A stretch of 64,000 nt of DNA from Moraxella canis (GTDB taxonomy: Bacteria > Pseudomonadota > Gammaproteobacteria > Pseudomonadales > Moraxellaceae). Below, in pieces: positions 44,049 through 53,492 of the stretch. The translations under genes were made by a program, and so were the position numbers. The first letter of the stretch is position 1, and each line of letters starts with the position of its first letter. The notes under the pieces were generated by a model, which saw nothing but the letters and a program-made list of their open reading frames with translations, had not been told where the DNA came from and searched no databases. The stretch lies in contig NZ_MUXT01000006.1 of assembly GCF_002014965.1 (NCBI RefSeq), positions 101,726-165,725 of the forward strand, given 5' to 3'.

Positions 44049-44393
44049 ATGGAGCACCTATTTGTTTATGGGACGCTCGCCCCTGGCAAATCTAATCATC
44101 ACATCATGACGCCGATTTTGGGTACTTGGCAGCAGGCAGTGGTCAAGGGCGTGATGGATGAGATGGGTTTTGGTCTGACAGGCGGCTATCCTGCTTTGGT
44201 GATTGATGATACCGCTGAGTTGGTGCAAGGATGGCTATTTGGTTCTGATAGGCTTGATGTGCACTGGGATCGTCTAGATGCTTTCGAAGGTGAAGCATAT
44301 CAGCGCGATCAGGTAACTGTAGTGACTCAATCGGGTCGGTCTGTCATGGCTTATGTTTATACCTTGCATGACACATTGCGTGGTGAGATTTAG
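44049..44393 (+). CDS. Gamma-glutamylcyclotransferase-like protein (YtfP type)
   Basis: 114 residues with the AIG2/GGCT pattern: EHLFVYGTLAPGKSNH (substrate loop YGTL), GYPALV, WDRLDAFEGEAYQR (catalytic Glu near FEG) and VMAYVYTL. Family members split gamma-glutamyl compounds to oxoproline. It starts 5 nt after hisG and is probably in the same transcript; no link to histidine synthesis is known. Confidence 0.88.
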   Translation: MEHLFVYGTLAPGKSNHHIMTPILGTWQQAVVKGVMDEMGFGLTGGYPALVIDDTAELVQGWLFGSDRLDVHWDRLDAFEGEAYQRDQVTVVTQSGRSVMAYVYTLHDTLRGEI

Positions 44394-44590
44394 CGATTTT
44401 TAGTTAGAAAATGCTAAAAATAGGTATCTAAGCTTAAGGCTTGGGTAAAATGCGTCTTTAGCAAAGCCATATGATTAGTTTATGATCTAACCTGATCTGG
44501 ATTGGATCCAAGTTTTGCTTATTTCATCAATTGACCAAGCTTTGGTCGTGATAAATTTATATTGATTTTATATGTATTAAATGAGTAGCC

Positions 44591-45898
44591 ATGCCAAACA
44601 TAAAAATTTTAAACAGCCAAGATGATAACTTTGACAGCCAGTTAAAAGACTTGCTTGCTTTTGAGACGGTAACCGACAGCACACTGATTGCCACGGTCAA
44701 TGACATCATCGCTAAGGTGCGAGAAAGCGGTGATGAAGCGGTGCTAAGCTATACCCAACAGTTTGATAAGCACCCCGCTGTCAGCATGGATGAGCTGTTT
44801 GTCAGCGCTGATGAACTAAAAGCGGCATTTGATGGCTTAACCGATGATGTCAAGCACGCCTTAGAATACGCCGCCAAGCGGATTTTTGACTTTCATCAGC
44901 ATCAAGTGGAGACAGGCTTTCGTTTTACTGACCATTTGGGCAATATTTTGGGACAAAAAGTCACGCCCCTTGACCGGGTGGGCATTTATGTGCCGGGGGG
45001 ATTGGCAAGCTATCCGTCCAGCGTGCTCATGAACGCCATACCTGCCAAAGTCGCAGGTGTCAGACACATTACCATGGTTGTCCCCGCCCCAAGTGGTGAA
45101 CTTAATCCCTTGGTGCTCGCGGCGGCACATCTGGCAGGCGTGGACAGCGTGATTACCATTGGCGGAGCTCAGGCGGTGGCAGCACTAGCTTATGGCACTG
45201 ATAGCATATCTGCGGTGGATAAAATCACAGGGCCTGGCAACAAATACGTCGCTGCCGCCAAGCGTGCGGTATTTGGGCAAGTGGGCATTGACATGATTGC
45301 AGGACCGTCAGAAGTGCTGGTCTATGCCGAGGGCGAGCCTGATGATAATGCTGAGTGGCTGGCGATGGATTTATTGTCGCAAGCTGAGCATGACACAGTG
45401 GCACAGGCGATTTTTGTGACCACGTGCCCCAAGCAGTTGCAAGCGGTCAAAGATGCCATTGATGATGCCTTGGCGGTTTTGCCAAAAGCCGATATCGCCA
45501 AACAGGCGCTTGCCAGTCGCGGGGCATTGATTTTGGTCAAAGACCGAGCCGAAGGCATTGATGTCATTAATCAAGTTGCCCCTGAGCATTTGGAGCTGTC
45601 ATTGGATAACCCCGAAGAAGTAGCGCACTATGTACGCCATGCCGGAGCGATTTTCTTAGGAAGACATACGCCAGAAGCCATTGGCGACTATTGTGCAGGC
45701 TCTAACCATGTCTTGCCGACATCAGGCACGGCACGGTTTAGCTCGCCGCTTGGGGTGTATGATTTTACCAAAAAAACATCGCTCATCTATTGTACGCCAG
45801 ATGGGGCAAGACCTTTGGCAAAAACGGCGGACATTTTGGCAGTGCAAGAAAACTTAGATGCTCACGCCCTGTCAGCGCGCTATCGCCATGATGGGTGA
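44591..45898 (+). CDS. hisD: Histidinol dehydrogenase
   Basis: 435 residues; last two oxidations of histidine synthesis. Typical segments: [66 protein letters not shown], and the zinc/catalytic AEHD and APEHLEL. The 197-nt gap upstream may hold a promoter. A small hairpin (atttttag / ctaaaaat, about 44400-44427) is seen there. Confidence 0.98.
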   Translation: MPNIKILNSQDDNFDSQLKDLLAFETVTDSTLIATVNDIIAKVRESGDEAVLSYTQQFDKHPAVSMDELFVSADELKAAFDGLTDDVKHALEYAAKRIFDFHQHQVETGFRFTDHLGNILGQKVTPLDRVGIYVPGGLASYPSSVLMNAIPAKVAGVRHITMVVPAPSGELNPLVLAAAHLAGVDSVITIGGAQAVAALAYGTDSISAVDKITGPGNKYVAAAKRAVFGQVGIDMIAGPSEVLVYAEGEPDDNAEWLAMDLLSQAEHDTVAQAIFVTTCPKQLQAVKDAIDDALAVLPKADIAKQALASRGALILVKDRAEGIDVINQVAPEHLELSLDNPEEVAHYVRHAGAIFLGRHTPEAIGDYCAGSNHVLPTSGTARFSSPLGVYDFTKKTSLIYCTPDGARPLAKTADILAVQENLDAHALSARYRHDG

Positions 45899-45986
45899 GA
45901 TTTATTAATCATTGACATAATCAAAGTTTTAAAGCTGATTAAATTACATCATAACTTTTAAAATCTAAGGGAAGCTTCGGATAATC

Positions 45987-47084
45987 ATGAGTATTGACAA
46001 TCGTTTGTGGAGCGCTAAGGCAAAAACTCTTAGCCCTTATGTGCCTGGCGAGCAGCCCAAGCATGATAATTTGGTCAAGCTAAATACTAACGAAAATCCC
46101 TATCCACCAAGCCCAAAGGCGGTGATGGCGATGCAGGCGGTGCTCAGTGATGAGGCGCGTATGCTTCGCTTATATCCAGAGCCTGAGTCGGATGAGCTTT
46201 GTCAGGCTTTGGCAGGGTATTATGGGCTTAAGCCAGAGGAAGTGTTTGTTGGTAATGGGTCAGATGAAGTGTTGGCGTTAGTATTTGCGTGCTTTTTTAC
46301 CAAAGAGCGTCCGCTGCTCATGCCAGACATCAGTTATAGCTTTTATCCTGTGTATGCCGATACCTTCGGCGTGACAACCCAAAGCATCCCACTCAAGGAC
46401 GACTTTAGTATTGATGTGGAAGACTATCATAAGCCTTGTGATGGGGTGATATTGGCAAATCCAAATGCACCGACAGGGCGCCTGTTATCCATCGAAGATA
46501 TCAAAAAGCTCATCGCCATGCACCCTGATGCGGTGGTGGTGATCGATGAAGCATATATTGATTATGCCGATGATGTCAAAGAAGCCTCTGCGATACGCTT
46601 GATTCGCCAGTTTGATAATTTGGTGGTTACCCAAACCTTCTCAAAATCTCGTGCCTTGGCTGGCTTGCGCGTGGGTATGGCATTTGCTAATCCAAATTTG
46701 ATCGCGGCTTTGACGGCGATGAAAAATAGCTTTAATTCTTATCCGCTTGACCGCATCGCCCAAGCAGGCGCCAAAGCCAGCGTCGAAGATGTGGACTATT
46801 TTGAAGATCAGCGCACCAAGGTGATCAAGCTTCGTCAGGCGCTCACCCAAGACTTGCAGGCGCTTGGCTTTACAGTACTGCCTTCAGCGGCGAATTTTGT
46901 CTTTGCCACCTTAGCTGCTCATGACGCAGCAGACATCAGCGATCGTCTGCGTCAAGAAGGCGTGATTGTGCGTCATTTTAAGCAGCCGCGCATCAAAGAC
47001 TATCTGCGCATCAGTGTGGGCACACAAGCTCAAAACGAGCGACTGATCGAAGTACTGACTCAGATTTTGTCAGTTGATAATTAA
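45987..47084 (+). CDS. hisC: Histidinol-phosphate aminotransferase
   Basis: 365 residues; PLP-dependent class II aminotransferase. LNTNENPYPPSPK, NPNAPTGRLLS, VVIDEAYIDYAD and the PLP-Lys segment TFSKSRALAGLRVG are present. It follows hisD by 88 nt. AGGGAAG precedes ATG. Confidence 0.97.
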   Translation: MSIDNRLWSAKAKTLSPYVPGEQPKHDNLVKLNTNENPYPPSPKAVMAMQAVLSDEARMLRLYPEPESDELCQALAGYYGLKPEEVFVGNGSDEVLALVFACFFTKERPLLMPDISYSFYPVYADTFGVTTQSIPLKDDFSIDVEDYHKPCDGVILANPNAPTGRLLSIEDIKKLIAMHPDAVVVIDEAYIDYADDVKEASAIRLIRQFDNLVVTQTFSKSRALAGLRVGMAFANPNLIAALTAMKNSFNSYPLDRIAQAGAKASVEDVDYFEDQRTKVIKLRQALTQDLQALGFTVLPSAANFVFATLAAHDAADISDRLRQEGVIVRHFKQPRIKDYLRISVGTQAQNERLIEVLTQILSVDN

Positions 47085-47216
47085 TTACTGACCTGCTTGA
47101 TCGGCTTGCCCATAAAGGCTTGCCAAGATTTTAAAATTTTAAAGTAGCTTAAGATTACTTAAGCAAATATTAGCCGTTTGCGTGCTTAGCACCAAATTAG
47201 CCAAAAGGAAGTCACC

Positions 47217-48743
47217 ATGACCGTCATTAAGCAAGATGATTTTATTCAAAGTATTGCCGATGCTTTTCAGTACATCAGCTACTACCATCCTACAGATTAT
47301 ATCGAGGCGTTGGTTGAGGCCTTGGAGCGTGAAGAAAACCCCGCTGCCAAGGATGCCATGACCCAAATTTTGGTCAATAGTCGTATGTGTGCCGAAGGGC
47401 ATCGTCCGATTTGTCAGGATACAGGCATCGCGACGGTATTTTTGAAAGTTGGCATGAATGTGACTTGGGATGCCACCATGAGCGTCGCCGATATGGTTAA
47501 TGAAGGCGTGCGCCGTGCTTATAATCATGCGGATAACACGCTACGCGCTTCGGTGCTGGCAGACCCAGCAGGCAAGCGCCAAAACACCAAAGACAATACG
47601 CCAGCGGTCATCCATATGGAGATTGTGGCGGGTGATAAAGTGGAAGTGACTTGTGCTGCCAAAGGTGGCGGCTCTGAAAACAAATCAAAGCTTGCCATGC
47701 TAAACCCATCGGACAGCATCGTGGATTGGGTGCTTAAAACCATCCCGACCATGGGCGCAGGCTGGTGCCCGCCTGGGATTTTGGGTATTGGTATTGGTGG
47801 CACGCCAGAAAAAGCAGCGCTGCTTGCCAAAGAGTCTTTGATGAGTCACATCGACATTCACGAGCTCAAACAAAAAGCCGACTCTGGTGCTGAGCTGTCA
47901 ACCACCGAAGCATTGCGCTTGGAGCTTTATGAAAAAGTCAATGCTTTGGGCATCGGCGCACAAGGTTTGGGTGGATTGACAACGGTGCTGGATGTTAAGA
48001 TTCTTGATTACCCAACACATGCCGCCTCAAAACCTGTGGCAATGATTCCAAACTGCGCCGCCACACGCCATGTAGAATTTGAGCTTGATGGCTCAGGTCC
48101 AGTTGAGCTGGTGCCGCCAAGTTTGGATGTGTATCCAGATGTGACTTACAATCCTGAAAATGGCAAGCGAATCAATGTCGATACATTGACCAAAGAAGAG
48201 GTGGCAACTTGGCAAACAGGCGATGTTCTGCTTCTGAGTGGCAAAATCTACACAGGTCGCGACGCTGCGCATAAGCGCATGACTGATATGCTTAATAATG
48301 GTGAAACGCTGCCAGTCGATTTCACCAATAAGATCATTTACTATGTTGGTCCGGTCGATCCTGTGGGTGATGAGGTGGTGGGTCCGGCAGGTCCTACGAC
48401 AGCGACACGCATGGATAAATTTACCCGTCAAATGCTAGAGCAAACTGGGCTACTTGGCATGATTGGTAAATCAGAGCGTGGCGAGGCGGCTTGTCAGGCA
48501 ATTGCTGATAATAATGCAGTTTATCTGATGGCAGTGGGCGGCTCGGCATATTTGGTTTCAAAAGCCATCAAAAATGCAAAAGTGGTGGCATTCCCTGAGC
48601 TTGGCATGGAAGCGATCTATGAGTTTGAGGTCAAAGACATGCCAGTGACAGTCGCTGTAGATAGCAGCGGCAGCTCAGTGCACGCTACTGCGCCTAAGAT
48701 TTGGCAAGCCAAAATCGGCAAGATTCCTGTGGTGGAAGCTTAA
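47217..48743 (+). CDS. Fumarate hydratase class I
   Basis: 508 residues; the Fe-S type fumarase (fumarate to malate, TCA cycle). The three cluster Cys are seen in RPICQDTG, IPNCAATRH and the C-terminal half (GEAACQA); GWCPPGILGIGIGGTPEKA is another family segment. N-terminal alpha domain and C-terminal beta domain are fused as in FumA/FumB. The 4Fe-4S cluster makes it oxygen-labile. AAAAGGAAG precedes ATG. The FumA versus FumB label is not assigned. Confidence 0.95.
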   Translation: MTVIKQDDFIQSIADAFQYISYYHPTDYIEALVEALEREENPAAKDAMTQILVNSRMCAEGHRPICQDTGIATVFLKVGMNVTWDATMSVADMVNEGVRRAYNHADNTLRASVLADPAGKRQNTKDNTPAVIHMEIVAGDKVEVTCAAKGGGSENKSKLAMLNPSDSIVDWVLKTIPTMGAGWCPPGILGIGIGGTPEKAALLAKESLMSHIDIHELKQKADSGAELSTTEALRLELYEKVNALGIGAQGLGGLTTVLDVKILDYPTHAASKPVAMIPNCAATRHVEFELDGSGPVELVPPSLDVYPDVTYNPENGKRINVDTLTKEEVATWQTGDVLLLSGKIYTGRDAAHKRMTDMLNNGETLPVDFTNKIIYYVGPVDPVGDEVVGPAGPTTATRMDKFTRQMLEQTGLLGMIGKSERGEAACQAIADNNAVYLMAVGGSAYLVSKAIKNAKVVAFPELGMEAIYEFEVKDMPVTVAVDSSGSSVHATAPKIWQAKIGKIPVVEA

Positions 48744-48765
48744 TTTCTTAAGCTGATTTTACTGT

Positions 48766-48797
48766 ATTGCCCTAGGTGTCTCCTGGGGCAATTTTTT
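48766..48797 (+). terminator. Terminator after fumarase
   Basis: An 8-bp stem (attgccct / ggggcaat) with an 11-nt loop and six T. Confidence 0.8.
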
Positions 48798-48826
48798 ATA
48801 GCTAAAATTACGCATAAGCCAAAGAT

Positions 48827-48860
48827 AAAACCGCTCAAATCAAGCGACTGATTTGAGCGG
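48827..48860 (-). terminator. Terminator of ohr (minus strand)
   Basis: A perfect 12-bp stem (ccgctcaaatca / tgatttgagcgg, loop agcgac in the plus sense), followed on the minus strand by TTTTA. Confidence 0.82.
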
Positions 48861-48888
48861 CATACCAAAGTCAAATTATTTAACCAAA

Positions 48889-49302
48889 TTATTCCACCGA
48901 AGCACTGAGCTTCATGTCGATATTACCTTCAACCGCTTTGGAATAAGGGCAGACGGTATGAGTTTTTTCAACCAGTGATAATAGCTCATCTTCGGTAATG
49001 TCACCACTAGTTGCGACCACATGGATGGCGCCGGTTAAAAAGAAGTTGGAATCGCCTTCTTTATTTAGCTCAATGGTGACTTGAGTTTTACTGTCAAATG
49101 TTTTACCGGCAGATTTTTTGACCAAGCCCAGTGCGCCATCAAAACAGGCGGCATAGCCCATGGCAAAAAACTGCTCAGGGTTGTTACCGTCTTTATTGCT
49201 ACCCGGTTGAACCATATTATAGCTGTTATCGTCGTCTGATAAAGTCGCTGTACCTGTTCTAGCGCCGACAACACTTGCCGTAGTTTCATAAATTTTGCTC
49301 AT
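48889..49302 (-). CDS. Organic hydroperoxide resistance protein (Ohr/OsmC family)
   Basis: 137 residues; thiol peroxidase that reduces organic hydroperoxides, usually with lipoyl proteins. Both redox Cys are present (YAACFDGAL and HTVCPYSKA), and the N-terminal Arg region is near GARTGTATLSDD. The ending (CPYSKAVEGNIDMKLS) fits Ohr rather than OsmC. GGAGAG lies before ATG. No OhrR regulator is seen nearby. Confidence 0.93.
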   Translation of the reverse strand: MSKIYETTASVVGARTGTATLSDDDNSYNMVQPGSNKDGNNPEQFFAMGYAACFDGALGLVKKSAGKTFDSKTQVTIELNKEGDSNFFLTGAIHVVATSGDITEDELLSLVEKTHTVCPYSKAVEGNIDMKLSASVE

Positions 49303-49438
49303 TTGGCTCTCCTAACTCATTGTCCTTGGGTAAATTGGCATGACTCAAAAATCATGCTTTGTGTTTTGATTGTAGCAAAATTCCCTGCCAAGCCAAGTAA
49401 AAAAATGTACTTTTTTACTTACTGTTTTATGTTGAGCC

Positions 49439-49468
49439 AAAAAAAGAGAACTCCGTAGAGTTCTCTTT
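49439..49468 (-). terminator. Terminator of the Ala-rich lipoprotein gene
   Basis: A perfect 11-bp stem (aaagagaactc / gagttctcttt, loop cgta), followed on the minus strand by seven T. Confidence 0.88.
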
Positions 49469-49512
49469 CATCTGAAATCAGATAATTTGCTTCAGCTATC
49501 AGCTGTATCAAA

Positions 49513-49881
49513 TTATTTAGATTGTTCAGTCGCTTCAGTAGCAGCTTCTTGAGCAGCTTCAGCGTTAGCTTGAGCTTGGTCAGCAGCAGCTTGAGCTTGA
49601 GCAGCTTCAGCAGCAGTAGCATCGCTGGTCATAGCGTCAGTCGCTTCAGCAGAAGCTTCGTTAGCAGCTTCAGTTGCGTCTGCAGCAGCTTCAGCAGCAG
49701 CGTTAGCAGCGTCTGCAGTAGCTTCACCAGTAGTTGCAGCAGCTTCATTAGCAGCTTGTTGTGCGTCTACCGCAGCTTCAGCAGCAGTGTTAGCAGAATC
49801 TTGAGCTTGGTCAGCTGGCTTTGAGCAAGCAGTTAGAGCTAGAGCAGCGATCAATGCAGATGCGATTAGTTTGGTTTGCAT
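49513..49881 (-). CDS. Alanine-rich lipoprotein
   Basis: 122 residues. A lipoprotein signal ends in LALTAC (Cys about 19). The mature part is nearly all Ala, Glu, Gln, Asp, Thr and Asn in heptad-like order (AAEAAADATEAANEASAEAT), predicting one long, acidic helix or coiled coil. It recalls small outer-membrane lipoproteins (Lpp-like) in layout but has no closing Lys of the Lpp type other than the terminal K. The function is unknown. ATG 49881 is preferred because the signal peptide begins there and GGAG is upstream. Confidence 0.8.
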   Translation of the reverse strand: MQTKLIASALIAALALTACSKPADQAQDSANTAAEAAVDAQQAANEAAATTGEATADAANAAAEAAADATEAANEASAEATDAMTSDATAAEAAQAQAAADQAQANAEAAQEAATEATEQSK

Positions 49882-50244
49882 AATAAACTCCAATAGATGA
49901 GTATTTGACAGAAAAATACCTACGGAATATCAATTAAGCATTTTTAATTTAAAAATGCCAATCTTCTATCCATAGGTCGATACACATTTGTATCAGTATA
50001 CAACAATTTAGCAAAGATAAAAATAGAATTTTGTTAAACTATATATGAAATATGTAACAAAATATACTTTTAACTTTGCTTATGCCACTCAAGCAAGCGG
50101 CAATTATATTGCATCAGGCTTCGGTGTTAAAAATATCTTAGCATACATTTTTTAATATTACAATTCAATGACACAAAATATTTTTAGATTTACGCTGTGA
50201 TGCGTGCCCAAAGCCTAGTGCTTGGCACATCTGTGTCTTTGGAT
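49882..50244. other. 363-bp intergenic region with a perfect palindrome
   Basis: The gap lies between the Ala-rich lipoprotein and rho. It holds a 21-bp palindrome (gcatttttaa, one central base, and its complement, 49938-49958) in the lipoprotein leader. The rest is A+T-rich without frames. An imperfect hairpin (gtgccaag / cttggcac type, near 50205-50230) follows the rho stop on the minus strand. Confidence 0.55.
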
Positions 50245-51513
50245 TCAGCTTTGAGCCTTTTTAACCATTTGTTCAAAAAACTCTTCATTGGTTTTGGAGT
50301 CTTTTAGGCGCTCAAGCAAAAACTCTGTGGCTTGCGAGTCTTCCATCGGCTGCATCAATTTACGAAGGATCCAAACGCGGCGCAAAGTTTCTTCATCAAG
50401 CAAGCGCTCTTCTCGGCGAGTGCTGGATTTTTTGATATTAATGGCAGGGAAGATGCGGCGCTCAGCCAGCTCGCGCTCCAAGGTGATTTCTTGGTTGCCT
50501 GTACCTTTGAATTCTTCAAAAATGACGCTGTCCATCTTTGAGCCTGTATCAATCAAGGCGGTTGAGATGATGGTTAGGCTGCCGCCTTCTTCCACATTTC
50601 TGGCAGCGCCAAAAAAGCGCTTGGGGCGCTCAAGTGCATGAGCGTCCACACCGCCTGTCAGTACCTTACCACTTGAGGGGATAACAGTATTATAAGCGCG
50701 TGCTAAGCGTGTGATAGAATCAAGTAAAATGACCACATCTTGCTTATGTTCTACTAAGCGTTTGGCTTTTTCGATGACCATCTCGGCAACTTGAATGTGT
50801 CGCTGCGGCGGCTCATCGAAGGTGGAGGCAACCACTTCTCCGCGCACGGTGCGCTGCATTTCGGTCACTTCTTCTGGGCGCTCATCAATCAATAAAACAA
50901 TCAGATGGCACTCAGGATGATTTTTGGTGATGGCTTGCGCGATGGTCTGTAATAGCACCGTTTTACCTGCTTTGGGCGGCGCTACGATGATAGAGCGCTG
51001 ACCTTTACCAATCGGTGCGATCAAGTCAATGATACGCCCAGTTAAGTCTTCGGTCGTGCCGTTGCCTGTCTCAAGCACCAGCTGCTTGGTAGGAAAAAGC
51101 GGCGTCAAGTTTTCAAAAATCAGCTTGTGGCGACTACGATCAGGCGTATCAAAGTTAATTTCACTCACCTTTAACAGAGCAAAATATCTTTCTGAGTCCT
51201 TGGGTGGGCGGATCTGCCCTGCGATGGAGTCGCCAGTTTGCAAATTAAATCTGCGGATTTGGCTTGGGCTGACATAGATGTCGTCTGGCCCTGCCAAGTA
51301 TGAACCTTCGCTTGAGCGCAAAAAACCAAATCCATCAGGCAAAATTTCAAGCACGCCATCGCCGTAAATTGCTTCGCCATTTCTGGCATGTGTCTTCAAA
51401 ATGGCGAAAATGATGTCTTGTTTGCGACTGCGAGCCATATTGTCCAGACCCATGGATTCAGCGATCGCAAGTAACTCGCCAACGGATTTTCTTTTTAGTT
51501 CGGTTAAGTTCAT
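50245..51513 (-). CDS. rho: Transcription termination factor Rho
   Basis: 422 residues (E. coli 419). N-terminal helical domain ([22 protein letters not shown]), cold-shock RNA-binding fold ([17 protein letters not shown]), Walker A (VAPPKAGKT), Walker B ([16 protein letters not shown]), and R-loop/arginine finger regions ([20 protein letters not shown]). ATG 51513 is chosen; the open frame reaches 36 codons further upstream through unlikely sequence. Position next to trxA matches E. coli. The 186-nt leader may allow autoregulation. Confidence 0.97.
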   Translation of the reverse strand: MNLTELKRKSVGELLAIAESMGLDNMARSRKQDIIFAILKTHARNGEAIYGDGVLEILPDGFGFLRSSEGSYLAGPDDIYVSPSQIRRFNLQTGDSIAGQIRPPKDSERYFALLKVSEINFDTPDRSRHKLIFENLTPLFPTKQLVLETGNGTTEDLTGRIIDLIAPIGKGQRSIIVAPPKAGKTVLLQTIAQAITKNHPECHLIVLLIDERPEEVTEMQRTVRGEVVASTFDEPPQRHIQVAEMVIEKAKRLVEHKQDVVILLDSITRLARAYNTVIPSSGKVLTGGVDAHALERPKRFFGAARNVEEGGSLTIISTALIDTGSKMDSVIFEEFKGTGNQEITLERELAERRIFPAINIKKSSTRREERLLDEETLRRVWILRKLMQPMEDSQATEFLLERLKDSKTNEEFFEQMVKKAQS

Positions 51514-51693
51514 AGATAGGTAAGATGTGTGAATGATCAGCCTAAAAAAGCAGAATGATAGATTTGCATGAGGTAGAAAAAGAAAAATGCAATCTGAGAA
51601 GGTGATTGCAGGTGCGCTCATATTAAGCGCAAATCAAGCGTTTGTCAAGAGTTGAGCGGCAAACTTAGGTGAAATTCTCAAAAATTTTATCCA

Positions 51694-51731
51694 AAAATAA
51701 ACCTGATTTGAAAATGATCAAATCAGGTTTT
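51694..51731 (-). terminator. Terminator of trxA
   Basis: A 12-bp stem (aaacctgatttg / caaatcaggttt) with a T-rich run after it on the minus strand. Confidence 0.88.
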
Positions 51732-51747
51732 AAGATGAATCGGTCTA

Positions 51748-52068
51748 TTATAAATGCTTGTCAAGCAAAGCGGCAAACTCAGATTTTGGACGACCACCGA
51801 CCACAGTGTCAACTCGCTCACCATTTTTAAAGACAAATAACGTTGGGATGCTACGAATACCAAAACGCGCTGCAGATTGCGGGTTAGCGTCGACATCGAC
51901 TTTGACGATCTTAACACGACCGGCATAATCTTCGGCAAGTTCTTCAAGTACAGGTGCGATGGCTTTACATGGACCGCACCACGCCGCCCAAAAATCAACC
52001 AAAACTAATTCATCAGAACCTAAAACATCAGCATCAAAGCTGGCATCAGTGGCATTAATAATTGACAT
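51748..52068 (-). CDS. trxA: Thioredoxin 1
   Basis: 106 residues; the general cytoplasmic protein disulfide reductase. The active site WCGPCK is intact (residues ~31-36), with the conserved cis-Pro in IRSIPTLFVFKNGE. It lies upstream of rho on the same strand, as in E. coli. AGGAAG precedes ATG. Confidence 0.98.
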   Translation of the reverse strand: MSIINATDASFDADVLGSDELVLVDFWAAWCGPCKAIAPVLEELAEDYAGRVKIVKVDVDANPQSAARFGIRSIPTLFVFKNGERVDTVVGGRPKSEFAALLDKHL

Positions 52069-52169
52069 AATTTGCTTCCTTTTTAACAGTGGATAAATGG
52101 CGATTGCCTATGAAGCATTATGTGGTTTATTGCAAAAAAATTCAAGATGTCAGCTTGGGCGCTAAGTCA

Positions 52170-52178
52170 TGATATAAT
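52170..52178 (+). promoter_or_regulatory. Extended -10 promoter of the RluA-type gene
   Basis: TG-A-TATAAT at 52170-52178, 72 nt before the start codon, of the same form as the one before ibaG. Confidence 0.45.
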
Positions 52179-52249
52179 AATAGCCTTTCTGCCCCAAGCC
52201 CTGAGTGGGCGATTGAATTTATCAAACTTACTGATTGAGCAAATAAAAG

Positions 52250-52978
52250 ATGACCTTAACTGATGCTGATATTCTTCGCATGAATGCGCTAGAGCTTGCG
52301 CAAGATGACTTATTTTTTCACGAATTTGCCAAATCAATCACGATTTATGAAGATGAGGACATTTGGGTGCTAGATAAGCCAGCTGGGCTTTTGAGTGTCG
52401 ATGGACGCGTGCTAAAGGTCAGTTTGCAGTCGCGACTTTTGCGCGTTAATCCCAACATTAAGCTCATTCATCGACTGGATATGGATACCTCAGGGCTCAT
52501 TATTTTTGCCAAATCCAGTGAGGCTCAAACGCACATCAGTAAGCAGTTCATTGACCGCATTCCCCAAAAAGAATATCAAGCCGTTGTGTTTGGAACATTG
52601 ATGACAGACGATAAAAAGGGTGTCATTGATGTGCCTGTGCGCTATGAGCCAACAACCAAGCCGCGTCATATTGTCGATATGGATTGGAATAAGCGGGCGC
52701 TGACCCATTATGAAGTGTTACATCATGAGCTGCGCTGTGATGAGAGCGGCAGGGCGCATCCTGTGACTCGAGTGGCGCTCAAGCCCATCACAGGGCGTAG
52801 TCATCAGCTTAGGGTGCATATGGTACATCTGGGTCATGTGATGATCGGTGATCCCATTTATGCTGAAGATGTGGCGCTTACACTGTCAAATCGCTTAAAT
52901 CTACACGCTCACAAGCTTCGCTTAAAACACCCAACGCATGGCATTTGGATGGATTGGACCAGTCCAGTGCCATTTTAA
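52250..52978 (+). CDS. rluA: RluA-family pseudouridine synthase
   Basis: 242 residues. The catalytic motif HRLDMDTSGLIIFAK is present, with VLDKPAGLLSV before it and GRSHQLRVHMVHLGHVMIGDPIYA after it. There is no S4 domain, and the size is near E. coli RluA (219), which modifies 23S position 746 and tRNA position 32. The symbol is given by size and domain layout; the exact target cannot be read from the sequence. Confidence 0.85.
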   Translation: MTLTDADILRMNALELAQDDLFFHEFAKSITIYEDEDIWVLDKPAGLLSVDGRVLKVSLQSRLLRVNPNIKLIHRLDMDTSGLIIFAKSSEAQTHISKQFIDRIPQKEYQAVVFGTLMTDDKKGVIDVPVRYEPTTKPRHIVDMDWNKRALTHYEVLHHELRCDESGRAHPVTRVALKPITGRSHQLRVHMVHLGHVMIGDPIYAEDVALTLSNRLNLHAHKLRLKHPTHGIWMDWTSPVPF

Positions 52979-53026
52979 GGATATATATTTTGATAGGGTG
53001 ATGACCCAAAGATCATTACAGCCTTA

Positions 53027-53353
53027 TCAGATCAAACCCGAGACGACCGCGCATTGATACAGACGCTTGGCGCGTGAGCCTGTACCACAAAATACCATCA
53101 CAGGTTTTGGCGCATCTTTAATCAGATCAGCGAACGCTTGGGCTTGGGTGAGATGGATGTCGTCAATATCAATCGGCAGGGTGTGATAGCTAAGTCCAGC
53201 GATTTCGGCACTTTGAGCAATGTCAGACCCTTTAGGCTGCCCATCAATTTCGTCATCAAAACGCAGATTAATCAAACTTTTAAAGCCCAATTTGGCAAGT
53301 CCATGACATTGCTTGGGATGGATTTGTTTATAAAGGGTGATTTGACTGTGCAT
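53027..53353 (-). CDS. DUF442 / TIGR01244-type phosphatase-like protein
   Basis: 108 residues with a dual-specificity phosphatase-like fold. The P-loop is VFCGTGSRAK (Cys then Arg four residues apart), and the N-terminal LGFKSLINLRFDDEIDGQP is typical of DUF442. The family is often annotated as sulfur transferase or found fused to beta-lactamase-like hydrolases in sulfide oxidation. Here it stands next to a SulP transporter, but that may be chance. Confidence 0.82.
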   Translation of the reverse strand: MHSQITLYKQIHPKQCHGLAKLGFKSLINLRFDDEIDGQPKGSDIAQSAEIAGLSYHTLPIDIDDIHLTQAQAFADLIKDAPKPVMVFCGTGSRAKRLYQCAVVSGLI

Positions 53354-53492
53354 GAGTGAATCCTTGATATTTGTTTTGAATTTATGATACCTAATGCCAA
53401 GATGACTTGCAATTGTGATTTGGCATAAGCTTATGACAGTATTTAGCGATTACAGCTGTCATTTTTTCAAAATGGAATAAGGTAGGGCTGGT

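Noticed and set aside
44394..44590. His-leader attenuator before hisD
   Set aside because: No run of His codons in a short frame and no strong terminator stem; only a weak A/T hairpin.
49522..49824. Plus-strand Ser-rich frame over the lipoprotein gene
   Set aside because: Ser codons are the mirror of Ala/Glu codons; no ribosome site or promoter.
51514..51621. N-terminal extension of Rho by 36 codons
   Set aside because: The extension is hydrophobic and not part of Rho; the family start MNLTELK is at 51513.
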